NCBI GenBank assembly: GCA_005776735.1
Contig: SXOM01000242.1
Coordinates: forward strand, 1 to 8,253
Direction: 5' to 3'
DNA: 8,253 nucleotides
From: Pseudomonadota bacterium
Lineage (GTDB): Bacteria > Myxococcota_A > UBA796 > SXON01
Shown: one piece after another, positions 1 to 6,796 of the stretch
How positions within the stretch are numbered: the stretch's first letter is position 1
How the letters are laid out: every line of letters starts with the position of its first letter
Notes under the pieces: generated by a model
Told to the model about the DNA's origin: nothing
The model's input: the letters and a program-made list of their open reading frames with translations, nothing else
Databases searched by the model: none
Translations under genes and position numbers: made by a program

Positions 1-69
<69 letters not shown>

Positions 70-94
70 GGCCCGACCGACTATTCCGCCCGCG

Positions 95-100
95 GATAAT
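95..100 (+). promoter_or_regulatory. Possible -10 element placing the carboxylase transcript start at its ATG
   Basis: GATAAT matches the -10 consensus TATAAT at five of six positions and is one of very few A/T-rich hexamers in this GC-rich stretch. It ends 7 bases before the ATG at 108, so transcription would begin at or next to that ATG, which suggests a leaderless mRNA. There is no good -35 hexamer at the usual spacing, and no Shine-Dalgarno before either candidate ATG (99 or 108). This is inference from spacing only. Confidence 0.3.
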
Positions 101-107
101 GGGCCCC

Positions 108-1724
108 ATGCCCGCCCTTCCCACCTCGGTCGATCCCGCCGACCCGGACTTCGCCGCCCGCGCCGCCCACACCCGCGGCCTCGTCCAGCGGCTCCGTGCC
201 GACCTCGCGGCGGCGAAGGACGAGCGCAATCCCAAGGCCGTCGCGCGCCATCGCGAGCAGGGGAAGCTCCTGGCCACCGAACGCCTGGAGCGCCTGCTCG
301 ACCCCGAGACCCCCTTCCTCGAGGTCGGCGCGCTGGCCGCGCACGGTCAGTACGACGGAGGGGTGCACAAGGCCGGCACCTTCGCCGGGATCGGCGTCAT
401 CGGGGGCCGGGAGTGTGTCATCTCGGCCAACGACGCCACCGTCAAGGGCGGCACGATCTACCCCTTGGGCGTGAAGAAGGCGCTGCGGCTGCAGACCATC
501 GCCGCCGAGAACCGCCTGCCGCTGGTGCAGTTGGTCGACTCGGGCGGCGCGTTCCTTCCCCTGCAGAGCGAGGTCTTCCCCGACGTGGACGACGGCGGCC
601 GCATCTTCTACAACCAGGCCCACCTCTCGCGGATGGGCATCCCGCAGATCACGGCGGTCATGGGCTTGTGCACCGCCGGCGCCGCGTACATCCCGGCGAT
701 GAGCGACGAGGTCGTCCACGTCCGCGGCACCGGCGCGGTCTTCCTCGCGGGGCCGCCGCTGGTTCGGGCGGCCACGGGCGAGGAGGTCTCGGCCGAGGCC
801 CTCGGCGGGGTCGGCGTCCACGCCCAGCGCACCGGCGTGACCGACCACGTGGCCGACGACGACGACCACGCCGTCCAGCTCGTCCGGGAGCTGGTCGGCG
901 CCCTCCCCGGACCTCGCCCGGGGTGGATCGATCACGTGCCCGCCCAACCGCCGGTGTACGACCCGGGCGAGCTCGAGGGGCTCGCCCCGCGCGACATGGC
1001 CGACGTGCTCCCCATCCGCGAGGTGATCGCCCGGATCGTCGACGGCAGCGAGCTGCTCGAGTTCAAGCGCGACTACGGTCCCACCCTGGTGTGCGGCACC
1101 GCCCGGATCCACGGCTACCGCGTGGGGCTCATCGCCAACGACGGTGTGCTCTTCTCCGAATGTGCGCAGAAGGCCGCGCACTTCGTGCAGCTCTGCGAGA
1201 AGCGTCGCACCCCCCTGGTATTCCTGCAGAATGTACCCGGCTTCATGGTCGGGCGTACGTTCGAGGAGGGCGGCATCACCAAGCACGGCCACCAGATGGT
1301 CAACGCGGTCGCCACCGCGACCGTGCCGAAGCTCACGGTCATCGTCGGTGGTAGCTTCGGAGCCGGAAACTACGCGATGTGCGGGCGGGCGTACGGGCCG
1401 CGCTTCTTGTGGATGTGGCCCAACGCGCGCATCGGGGTGATGGGCGCCGCGCAGGCGGCGGGCGTGCTGATCTCGGTCGCCAACGGCCAACGCGAACGGT
1501 CGGGTGCGCCGCCGCTCGACGCGGCGGAGGAGGCGTTCGTGCGCACGCCGGTGCTCGAGGCCCAGGAGCGCGAGGGGAGCGCGTGGTACTCCACCTCGCA
1601 ACTCTGGGACGACGGGATCATCGAGCCGGCCCGCACGCGCGACGTACTCGGGTTGTGCCTCGGGGTGTGCTCGCGGGCGCCCGACCCCGGATTTCACAGC
1701 ACATTCGGAACGTTCAGGCTCTAG
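108..1724 (+). CDS. mccB: Methylcrotonyl-CoA carboxylase beta (carboxyltransferase) subunit
   Basis: A 538-residue carboxyltransferase subunit of a biotin-dependent acyl-CoA carboxylase. It moves the carboxyl group from biotin, carried on the alpha subunit, to 3-methylcrotonyl-CoA in cytosolic leucine/isovalerate breakdown. MCC-type motifs are VDSGGAFLPLQSEVFPD (about 143-159), GRIFYNQA (164-171), GPPLVRAATGEEVSAE (215-230), FLQNVPGFMVG (372-382), GGSFGAGNYAMCGRAYGPRF (414-433), WMWPNARIGVMG (435-446) and a C-terminal FGTFRL like MCC's FGVFR. Length fits the family. I chose the ATG at 108 because the protein from there (MPALPTSVDPADPDF) aligns with typical MCC beta N termini; an in-frame ATG at 99 adds three residues. 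The usual CTAGGAY reads CTAGAAY here (188-194). No biotin carboxylase gene is in the window. Geranyl-CoA or another acyl-CoA carboxylase is possible but less likely. The 3' end overlaps the convergent neighbour by 11 bp. Confidence 0.92.
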   Translation: MPALPTSVDPADPDFAARAAHTRGLVQRLRADLAAAKDERNPKAVARHREQGKLLATERLERLLDPETPFLEVGALAAHGQYDGGVHKAGTFAGIGVIGGRECVISANDATVKGGTIYPLGVKKALRLQTIAAENRLPLVQLVDSGGAFLPLQSEVFPDVDDGGRIFYNQAHLSRMGIPQITAVMGLCTAGAAYIPAMSDEVVHVRGTGAVFLAGPPLVRAATGEEVSAEALGGVGVHAQRTGVTDHVADDDDHAVQLVRELVGALPGPRPGWIDHVPAQPPVYDPGELEGLAPRDMADVLPIREVIARIVDGSELLEFKRDYGPTLVCGTARIHGYRVGLIANDGVLFSECAQKAAHFVQLCEKRRTPLVFLQNVPGFMVGRTFEEGGITKHGHQMVNAVATATVPKLTVIVGGSFGAGNYAMCGRAYGPRFLWMWPNARIGVMGAAQAAGVLISVANGQRERSGAPPLDAAEEAFVRTPVLEAQEREGSAWYSTSQLWDDGIIEPARTRDVLGLCLGVCSRAPDPGFHSTFGTFRL

Positions 1725-3777
1725 ACCTGCGGAGCGACAGCAGCTCGGTCATCGCGGCCGCGGGCATCGGGCGAGCGTAGTGGTACCCCTGCGCGCACGG
1801 ACACCCGATCCCCGCGAGGAGCGCGGCCTGCTCGGCGGTTTCGACCCCTTCGGCGACCACGTCGAGGCCCAGCGCGCGGGTCATCGTCATCAGGCCGACG
1901 ACGATCTCCTTGGAGACGGTGTCGGCGGGGAGCCGCGCGATGAAGCTCCGGTCGATCTTCACGCCGGAGACGGAGAAGCCGCGCAGGTGCGCCAACGACG
2001 AGAAGCCGGGGCCGAAGTCGTCGAGCGCGAACGTGACGCCGAGCGCGCGGACCGCCTCGATCGTGCGCGACACGAGCTCGGGCCGGTTCACCAAGGCGGT
2101 CTCGGTGATCTCGAAGCACAAGCGCGACGCCCCCAAGAGCCCCGCCTCGCGCATCCGCCCGAGCTGGGTAGGTAGCCGAGGGTCGATGAGCTGTTTCGGG
2201 CTGATGTTCACGTGAAGCGTGAAGCTCGGGTCGAGCAGCGACGCCTTCTCCCAGGCGCGGAGCTGCTCGAGGCCGAACTCGAGGACCACCTGCCCCAGAC
2301 GCCCGGCCAGGCGCATGTCCTCGGCCAGGGGAACGAACTCCGCGGGCGACACGTCCGGGAACTCGGGGGTGGACCAGCGCGCGAGCACCTCGACCCCCAC
2401 GATGACCCCGTCGGCCAGCCGCACGATCGGCTGGTAGGCCACCTGGATCCGCCGCCGCGCGAGCGCCTCGCGCAGCGCGTTGGCCATGCGCGCCCGACGC
2501 ACCGTCCGCTCCGAACCGTCGGGGGTGGCCACGCGGACGGCCTGCGAATCGAGCTCGCGCGCTTCGTACATCGCGGAGTCGGCCGCGCGGACAAGCGGCT
2601 CGACCTCGGAGTGTGCGTCGCCCAACGAGACGCCGATGGTGGCGCTCACCTCGAGCACCTGGCCGTCGATCTCCACCGGGTGCTCGATGGCCCGGAGGAC
2701 GCGCCGCGCCGCCGTGTCGGCCACCGCGGGCGAGCGCACCCCTTCGAGCAACATCGCGAACTCGTCGCCCCCGAGCCGGGCGACGCTGTCGCCCGGCCGG
2801 ATGCACTCCCGCAGGCGCTGCCCCACCGCGCGGAGCACCGCGTCGCCGGCGGCGTGGCCGCACGCATCGTTGATGCTCTTGAAGTGCCGCAGGTCGATGT
2901 ACAACAGCGCGAAGCTGATGCCCTCGTGGCGGGACGCGCGCCCGATGGCGGCGCCCAGGTGCTCCACGAACAGCGCGCGGGTGGGCAACCCGGTGAGGGC
3001 ATCGTGCGTGGCGGTGTGGAACAGGAGCGCCTGCGCACGCCGCTGCTCGGTCACGTCGCTGAGCACCGCGACCATGCGCACCGGGGACGCATCCGCGTCG
3101 CGCAGCGTGAACGCGCGCAGCTCGACATGAAGCACCTCCCCGTCGGGGTGCACCACGCGGAACGCACACTCGAAGAACGCGCTCCCGCTCCCCAGGTGCA
3201 CATCGAGCAGGCGCCCGAACTCCGCCGCGTCGTCCGGATGCAGGCGCTCCACGAAGCGGTAGGGCAGGTCGCGCGGGCCGCCCTCCACCTGCAAGAGCTC
3301 CTTCCACCGGTCGGAGCTGACCACCTCACCGGTGAGGATGTCCCAGTCCGACAGGCCGTCGCGCGTCGCCAACAGCGCCATCGCGTACCGCTCGGCGTGC
3401 TCGCGGATGCCGCGCAGCTCGCCGGTGAGATCGCGCCGCACCACCACATAGCGCCGCCCGCCGCCGAAGCTCTGGAGCGTGACGTGCGCGAAGAACAGGG
3501 TGCCGTCCTTCCGACGGCTGATCACCTCGCCCGTCCACACCCCCTCGCGATCGGCGGTGGCCTGCATCCCCGCGTAGAACGCGTCGTCGTGGTAGTGGCT
3601 ACGCAGGATACGCGGCGTACATCCGATCGCTTCTGCGGCCGGCCACGCAGTGAGTCGCTGCCAGGCGGGGTTGACGTACAACAGGCGCCCGTCGCCATCC
3701 GCGATCTCGACCGCGTCGCACACGTGCTCGGCCACGGCGCGAAAAGTCGCCAGTTCTAGGTCGGGAGGGGAGGACAT
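1714..3777 (-). CDS. PAS-PAS-GGDEF-EAL cyclic-di-GMP signalling protein
   Basis: A 687-residue protein with no signal peptide or membrane segment, so probably cytosolic. Order: PAS 1 (about 12-118, with YVNPAWQRLT and RRKDGT), PAS 2 (about 130-245, ending DVTEQRRAQ), GGDEF (about 250-410) and EAL (about 428-680). The cyclase motif GGDEF (336-340) is intact. RPGD (327-330) sits five residues before it, matching the RxxD inhibitory site for product feedback. The phosphodiesterase motif reads EVLAR (463-467), satisfying ExLxR. Other expected metal or catalytic residues are present: N524 (NISP), E556 (FEITET), D586-D587 (DDFG), K607 (KIDRSF), E643 (AEGVET) and Q663 (QGYHYARP). Both making and breaking c-di-GMP look possible, with PAS domains as sensors of unknown ligand. 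I chose the ATG at 3777; the longer frame from GTG 3867 overlaps the upstream gene and adds no domain. No Shine-Dalgarno is evident. A 55-bp gap without a clear terminator follows the lipoprotein gene at 3833, so co-transcription is plausible. Confidence 0.93.
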   Translation of the reverse strand: MSSPPDLELATFRAVAEHVCDAVEIADGDGRLLYVNPAWQRLTAWPAAEAIGCTPRILRSHYHDDAFYAGMQATADREGVWTGEVISRRKDGTLFFAHVTLQSFGGGRRYVVVRRDLTGELRGIREHAERYAMALLATRDGLSDWDILTGEVVSSDRWKELLQVEGGPRDLPYRFVERLHPDDAAEFGRLLDVHLGSGSAFFECAFRVVHPDGEVLHVELRAFTLRDADASPVRMVAVLSDVTEQRRAQALLFHTATHDALTGLPTRALFVEHLGAAIGRASRHEGISFALLYIDLRHFKSINDACGHAAGDAVLRAVGQRLRECIRPGDSVARLGGDEFAMLLEGVRSPAVADTAARRVLRAIEHPVEIDGQVLEVSATIGVSLGDAHSEVEPLVRAADSAMYEARELDSQAVRVATPDGSERTVRRARMANALREALARRRIQVAYQPIVRLADGVIVGVEVLARWSTPEFPDVSPAEFVPLAEDMRLAGRLGQVVLEFGLEQLRAWEKASLLDPSFTLHVNISPKQLIDPRLPTQLGRMREAGLLGASRLCFEITETALVNRPELVSRTIEAVRALGVTFALDDFGPGFSSLAHLRGFSVSGVKIDRSFIARLPADTVSKEIVVGLMTMTRALGLDVVAEGVETAEQAALLAGIGCPCAQGYHYARPMPAAAMTELLSLRRSRA

Positions 3778-3832
3778 GCCGCAACGGCAATGTGTCGCGA
3801 TGCCGCTGCGATGGCAAGCGCGCCGCTGTGCT

Positions 3833-4291
3833 TCACTCGGCCGGGTCGGCGTAGGCGTAGTACACACACTCCCGACGGATGCCGTCGAGGGTGGCCACGA
3901 CCGGGCCGAGGCCCTCTGCGAAGACCCACTCCCCGGCGAACGGGCCGTCGGGACCGGTCACCGCCAACGTCTCTCCGAAGGTGCCGTACCAAACGGCCGT
4001 CTCGGTGGTGGTGCCCAGGGGCTCGGCCAGGAGCTCGTGGCCATCGACCCGGAGCGAATCGGTGACCTGGACCTCCCAGGTGCCGACGTCGACGGCATCG
4101 TCCCATCGTTCGCCGAGGCGCACCGCCCAGCTCTCGGCGCCGAGGACCACGTGCAGGGGCGGATCGTCGGGCAGGTCGGCCGGCGCAAGCTCGATGCGCA
4201 CCCCCTCGGGGCCCAGGAAGTCCTTCACGTGGCGCGCCCCGCCTTCGGCGACGGCCACCGGCTCACACGCCATCAACCACGGCAGGATCAC
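3833..4291 (-). CDS. Small predicted lipoprotein of unknown function, coupled to the propeller gene
   Basis: A 152-residue protein I do not recognise. The N terminus MILPWLMAC is a very short hydrophobic segment ending in a lipobox-like L-M-A-C, so the mature protein would begin at Cys9 and be lipid-anchored. The remainder is acidic and looks beta-rich, with alternating hydrophobic residues (WEVQVTDSLRVDG at about 72-84, AVWYGTFGETLAV at 99-111) and an aromatic C terminus (CVYYAYADPAE) holding the only other cysteine, Cys142. The GTG start at 4291-4289 overlaps the TGA of the upstream propeller gene as GTGA, a classic arrangement for translational coupling, so the two products may act together at the cell envelope. 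An in-frame GTG at 4300 would give MGRVILPWLMAC, whose arginine makes a more conventional signal peptide; the choice is uncertain. The frame stays open far upstream but is only antisense or shadow there. The gene is real on context and signal, but its function is unknown. Confidence 0.72.
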   Translation of the reverse strand: MILPWLMACEPVAVAEGGARHVKDFLGPEGVRIELAPADLPDDPPLHVVLGAESWAVRLGERWDDAVDVGTWEVQVTDSLRVDGHELLAEPLGTTTETAVWYGTFGETLAVTGPDGPFAGEWVFAEGLGPVVATLDGIRRECVYYAYADPAE

Positions 4292-5880
4292 TCGGCCCAC
4301 GCCGGGATGTGGTTGTTCTGGCTCGCGTCCTGGCCCGGGAGCCAGAACGCCGGCCAGCTCGGATCGACCCCCGCCGCGGCGCGCGCGGGATCGAACCCCG
4401 CCACCCAGAGCTGGGGGTTGCCGGCGGTGACATTGCCGTAGTTGCGGTTGGACGAGAACGCCAACCACAGGACGTCGTCGTCGGGCAACGGGGCCCAGCG
4501 GGGGATGCTGTTGGTGTAGCCGGACGCGATGTTGGCGGCGGTCAGCTCCACCGCCTGGGTACCCCCGGCGTCGACGACCCACACCATCGCGTCGGGGTCG
4601 GCGTAGCTGTCGCCGGTCGAGATGTTGAACGCCACCCACTCCCCGTCGGGCGACCACGCCGGGTAGTACGCATTGTAGGGGTCGGCCGGGTCGGCGATCA
4701 CGCGGGGGGCGCCGAACGTGCCGTCCGACGCGACGTCCATCACCGCGATGCGCCCGCCGCTGAAGTACCAGTCGCCCCCGTCGCCGTTGGTCAAGACGAA
4801 CGCGACGCGGGTGCCGTCGGGCGACCAGTCCGGGTGCGTGGCCACGCCGCCCGTCGGGACCTCGTACAAGAGCGCGCCGGTGTCCGCGTCGTAGAGGATC
4901 AGGCTGCCCATGTAGGCGACGAGCACCTTCTTCCCGTCGGGAGAGAAGGTGTTGAAGTTGCCGTAGATGCCCGAGTCGTGCCCGAAGGTCTGGCCGCCGT
5001 CGCTCACCCGCTGCACGCCGAGGGCCCCGTTGCCGCCGTCGTAGGTGAACCCGATGCGGTCCCCACGTACGCTGTGACACCCCACGCAGTACCCCGTGGT
5101 GCCGGCGGTGAGGAAGTCTTCGGCCTGGGCGCCGTAGGGGATGCGGCGGATGCCCGAGGCCGAGGTGCTCCAGTAGTAGATGGTCCCGCGGGCGTCGAAA
5201 CGGTTGACGTTGAGGGTGAGGATCTCCTCGACCCACACCTGGCCGCCGACCACCAGCGACAGCTCGACCTCGACCGTCCCGCCCGCGTTGGTGCCCACCA
5301 GGGCGGCCCAGGTGGCCTCGTCCGCCGTCCAACTGGTGCCGGTGGTGTACACCGTGAGGTCGGTCACCTTGCTGCGGAAGCGGAGCTGCGCCGCGGTCGC
5401 GCCGACGTCGGCCCACTGGAAGCTCAGGCTGGGCGTGTTGCGCGGAAGGTTCACGCCGTCGGCGGGGTAGGTCCACACCCCGTCGACCGGGGTGCGGGCC
5501 GCTTCGAACACGGTGGGATCGACCTCGCCGACGTTGAGCTCGTCCTGGAAGATCACGGTCAACAGCGAGGTCGCCTCGATGCCGTCGAACCGGGCCTTGA
5601 GGTACGACACCCCGCCGTTGGCGGCTGAGGCCGCAAAAACCCCGTAGGCGTCCACCTCGCCGACGGTGCGGTTGGACAAGGTCCACTCCGCCTCGTCGAG
5701 GGTGACCTCCTGGCCGTCGGCGCGGGTGGCCACCAGCGCGTAGTCCACCGGCTCGGCGCCGTCGGGGCTGGTGTAGACCGTGGCCTCGGCCGGCTCGATG
5801 CGCAGCTCCACCATGGCCGCCGGATCGGGCGGCGGGAACTGCTCGGAGCACGCGGCGAGGAGGACCAGGGACAGGGCCAC
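4288..5880 (-). CDS. Lipoprotein with Ig-like and FnIII-like domains, a CxxCH haem motif and PD40 beta-propeller
   Basis: A 530-residue predicted surface or periplasmic lipoprotein. MALSLVLLAAC gives a lipobox (L-A-A-C, Cys11) behind a short leader without a basic residue. Next come an Ig-like (BIg2-type) domain at about 23-110, an FnIII-like region at about 135-227, then TIYYWSTSASGIRRIPYG and GYCVGCHS with one CxxCH motif (C265, C268, H269) that could bind c-type haem. The C-terminal part is a TolB/PD40-type propeller with SPDG blades at 313-316, 353-356 and 410-413 (FSPDGKKV, WSPDGTRVAF, WSPDGEWVAF). From memory this architecture recurs in myxobacterial genomes, with unknown role; electron transfer or ligand binding is conceivable. 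The only cysteines are C11, C265 and C268, so the pair is free for haem attachment. The start is GTG; an in-frame TAG at 5892-5890 limits it, and no other upstream start is available. No Shine-Dalgarno is visible. It overlaps the next gene by four bases. Confidence 0.85.
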   Translation of the reverse strand: MALSLVLLAACSEQFPPPDPAAMVELRIEPAEATVYTSPDGAEPVDYALVATRADGQEVTLDEAEWTLSNRTVGEVDAYGVFAASAANGGVSYLKARFDGIEATSLLTVIFQDELNVGEVDPTVFEAARTPVDGVWTYPADGVNLPRNTPSLSFQWADVGATAAQLRFRSKVTDLTVYTTGTSWTADEATWAALVGTNAGGTVEVELSLVVGGQVWVEEILTLNVNRFDARGTIYYWSTSASGIRRIPYGAQAEDFLTAGTTGYCVGCHSVRGDRIGFTYDGGNGALGVQRVSDGGQTFGHDSGIYGNFNTFSPDGKKVLVAYMGSLILYDADTGALLYEVPTGGVATHPDWSPDGTRVAFVLTNGDGGDWYFSGGRIAVMDVASDGTFGAPRVIADPADPYNAYYPAWSPDGEWVAFNISTGDSYADPDAMVWVVDAGGTQAVELTAANIASGYTNSIPRWAPLPDDDVLWLAFSSNRNYGNVTAGNPQLWVAGFDPARAAAGVDPSWPAFWLPGQDASQNNHIPAWAE

Positions 5881-5905
5881 GGAGGCATGCTATCCGTTTT
5901 GCGCG
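5881..5905. promoter_or_regulatory. 25-bp divergent intergenic region between two GTG starts
   Basis: Only 25 bp separate the propeller GTG (5880, minus) from the VWA lipoprotein GTG (5906, plus). The gap holds the palindrome GCATGC (5885-5890), a short A/T-richer tract (CTATCCGTTTTG) and no Shine-Dalgarno for either gene. On the minus strand GATAGC (5894-5889) resembles a -10 element and lies 8 bases before the GTG, allowing a leaderless start. On the plus strand TATCCG (5891-5896) is a weaker candidate for the other gene. Any -35 element would have to lie inside the opposite gene. Regulatory function is inferred from position. Confidence 0.35.
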
Positions 5906-6793
5906 GTGACCAGGCCCCTCCCCCTCCTCGTGGCGTTCCTCGTCGGCGGTTGCTCCGACTACGAGGTGCAGAACCTGTTGCGTGAGGACCTGTTCCGCCA
6001 GGCCGAAGACCCCCCGGCCGACGTCCTCTTCGTCGTGGACGACTCGGCCTCGATGACCGAAGAACAGGCCAACCTCGGCGCCAACTTCGCCGCGTTCGTC
6101 GAGCTGTTGGGCGACACGACGGCCGACTACCGGATCGGGGTCACCACGACCGACCCCGCGGGCGGCGGGGTGCTCCGCGGCCCGGTCATCACCCCCGAGG
6201 CCGACGACGTCGTCGCCGCCTTCCAGGCCCAGGTCGCGGTGGGCACGGCGGGCTCACGCGACGAGCAGGGGCTGGCGATGGGCGGCCTGGCGCTCCGTGC
6301 CGACGTCAACCCCGACTTCCGGCGCGACGACAGCGTCGCGCACGTGGTCTTCGTGTCCGACGAGGACGACCACAGCCCCTCCGAGGTGCAGGCCTACGTC
6401 ACCGCCTACACCGACGCCGACGCCACGGCCCACGCGTTGGTGGGCGACGAACCCGAGGGGTGCCAGTCCGGCAGCTCGGCCGCCGACGCCGGGGGGCGGT
6501 ACCTCGAGATCGCGCGCACCACCGGCGGCCTCGCCGAGAGCATCTGCGCCGAAGACTACGGCGTGGTGCTCGAGGGCATCGGCCTGGCGGTCTCCGGCTG
6601 GGACCCGAGCTTCCCCCTGTCGGAGCTCCCCGCCCCCGAGTCGATCACGGTGTGGGTCGACGGCGTCGAGATCCCCGAGCGCGACCTCGACGGGTGGACG
6701 TGGAGCATCGGCGACAACGCCATCGTCTTCTCCGGGCGGGCCATTCCCCGCCCGGGGATGAGCGTACGTGTCACCTACCAGCGTGGGGCCTGA
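5906..6793 (+). CDS. VWA-domain lipoprotein
   Basis: A 295-residue predicted lipoprotein. The N terminus MTRPLPLLVAFLVGGC has a basic residue, a hydrophobic core and a lipobox (L-V-G-G-C, Cys16). A von Willebrand factor A-type domain follows (about 38-230). It has the MIDAS-type DxSxS as D45-D-S-A-S49 within LFVVDDSASMTEEQ, a strand YRIGVTTTD (75-83), the segment GSRDEQGLAMGG (116-127), and VVFVSDEDDHSPSE (147-160), whose acidic residues probably complete the metal site. Cys186 and Cys214 could form a disulphide. A separate beta-rich C-terminal module (about 246-291, SITVWVDGVEIPERDLDGWTW, then NAIVFSGRAI and VRVTYQ) resembles the tail seen on other deltaproteobacterial VWA lipoproteins. The likely role is metal-dependent protein binding at the envelope; the ligand is unknown. 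I chose the GTG at 5906 because it starts exactly at the signal peptide; the open frame back to 5780 runs over the divergent gene and has no signal. The TGA is 3 bp from the stop of the convergent serpin gene. Confidence 0.87.
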   Translation: MTRPLPLLVAFLVGGCSDYEVQNLLREDLFRQAEDPPADVLFVVDDSASMTEEQANLGANFAAFVELLGDTTADYRIGVTTTDPAGGGVLRGPVITPEADDVVAAFQAQVAVGTAGSRDEQGLAMGGLALRADVNPDFRRDDSVAHVVFVSDEDDHSPSEVQAYVTAYTDADATAHALVGDEPEGCQSGSSAADAGGRYLEIARTTGGLAESICAEDYGVVLEGIGLAVSGWDPSFPLSELPAPESITVWVDGVEIPERDLDGWTWSIGDNAIVFSGRAIPRPGMSVRVTYQRGA

Positions 6794-6796
6794 CGC

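Noticed and set aside
81..1697. 538-residue open frame antisense to mccB
   Set aside because: Arg/His/Gly/Asp-rich translation with no domain. It is the mirror of a well-supported gene, and GC-rich genes often leave stop-free antisense frames.
2212..3759. 515-residue plus-strand frame antisense to the GGDEF-EAL gene
   Set aside because: His/Arg/Glu-rich mirror translation with no recognisable domain, opposite a gene with intact catalytic motifs.
3778..3832. Possible terminator between the small lipoprotein and c-di-GMP genes (CGGCA, then TGCCG 11 bases later)
   Set aside because: A 5-bp stem with an 11-base loop and no T-tract is too weak to call; read-through is more likely.
3778..3867. 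30-residue N-terminal extension of the PAS-GGDEF-EAL protein from GTG 3867
   Set aside because: It overlaps the end of the upstream gene, has Cys/Arg-rich unstructured composition and adds no domain; the ATG at 3777 starts just before PAS 1.
4292..5851. Long open frame fused upstream of the small lipoprotein on the minus strand
   Set aside because: It is an out-of-frame shadow of the propeller gene, with low-complexity Arg/Gly/His content. Only the part after 4300 shows a signal peptide and protein-like composition.
5780..5905. 42-residue N-terminal extension of the VWA lipoprotein
   Set aside because: It would run over the divergent propeller gene and bury the signal peptide and lipobox that begin exactly at GTG 5906.
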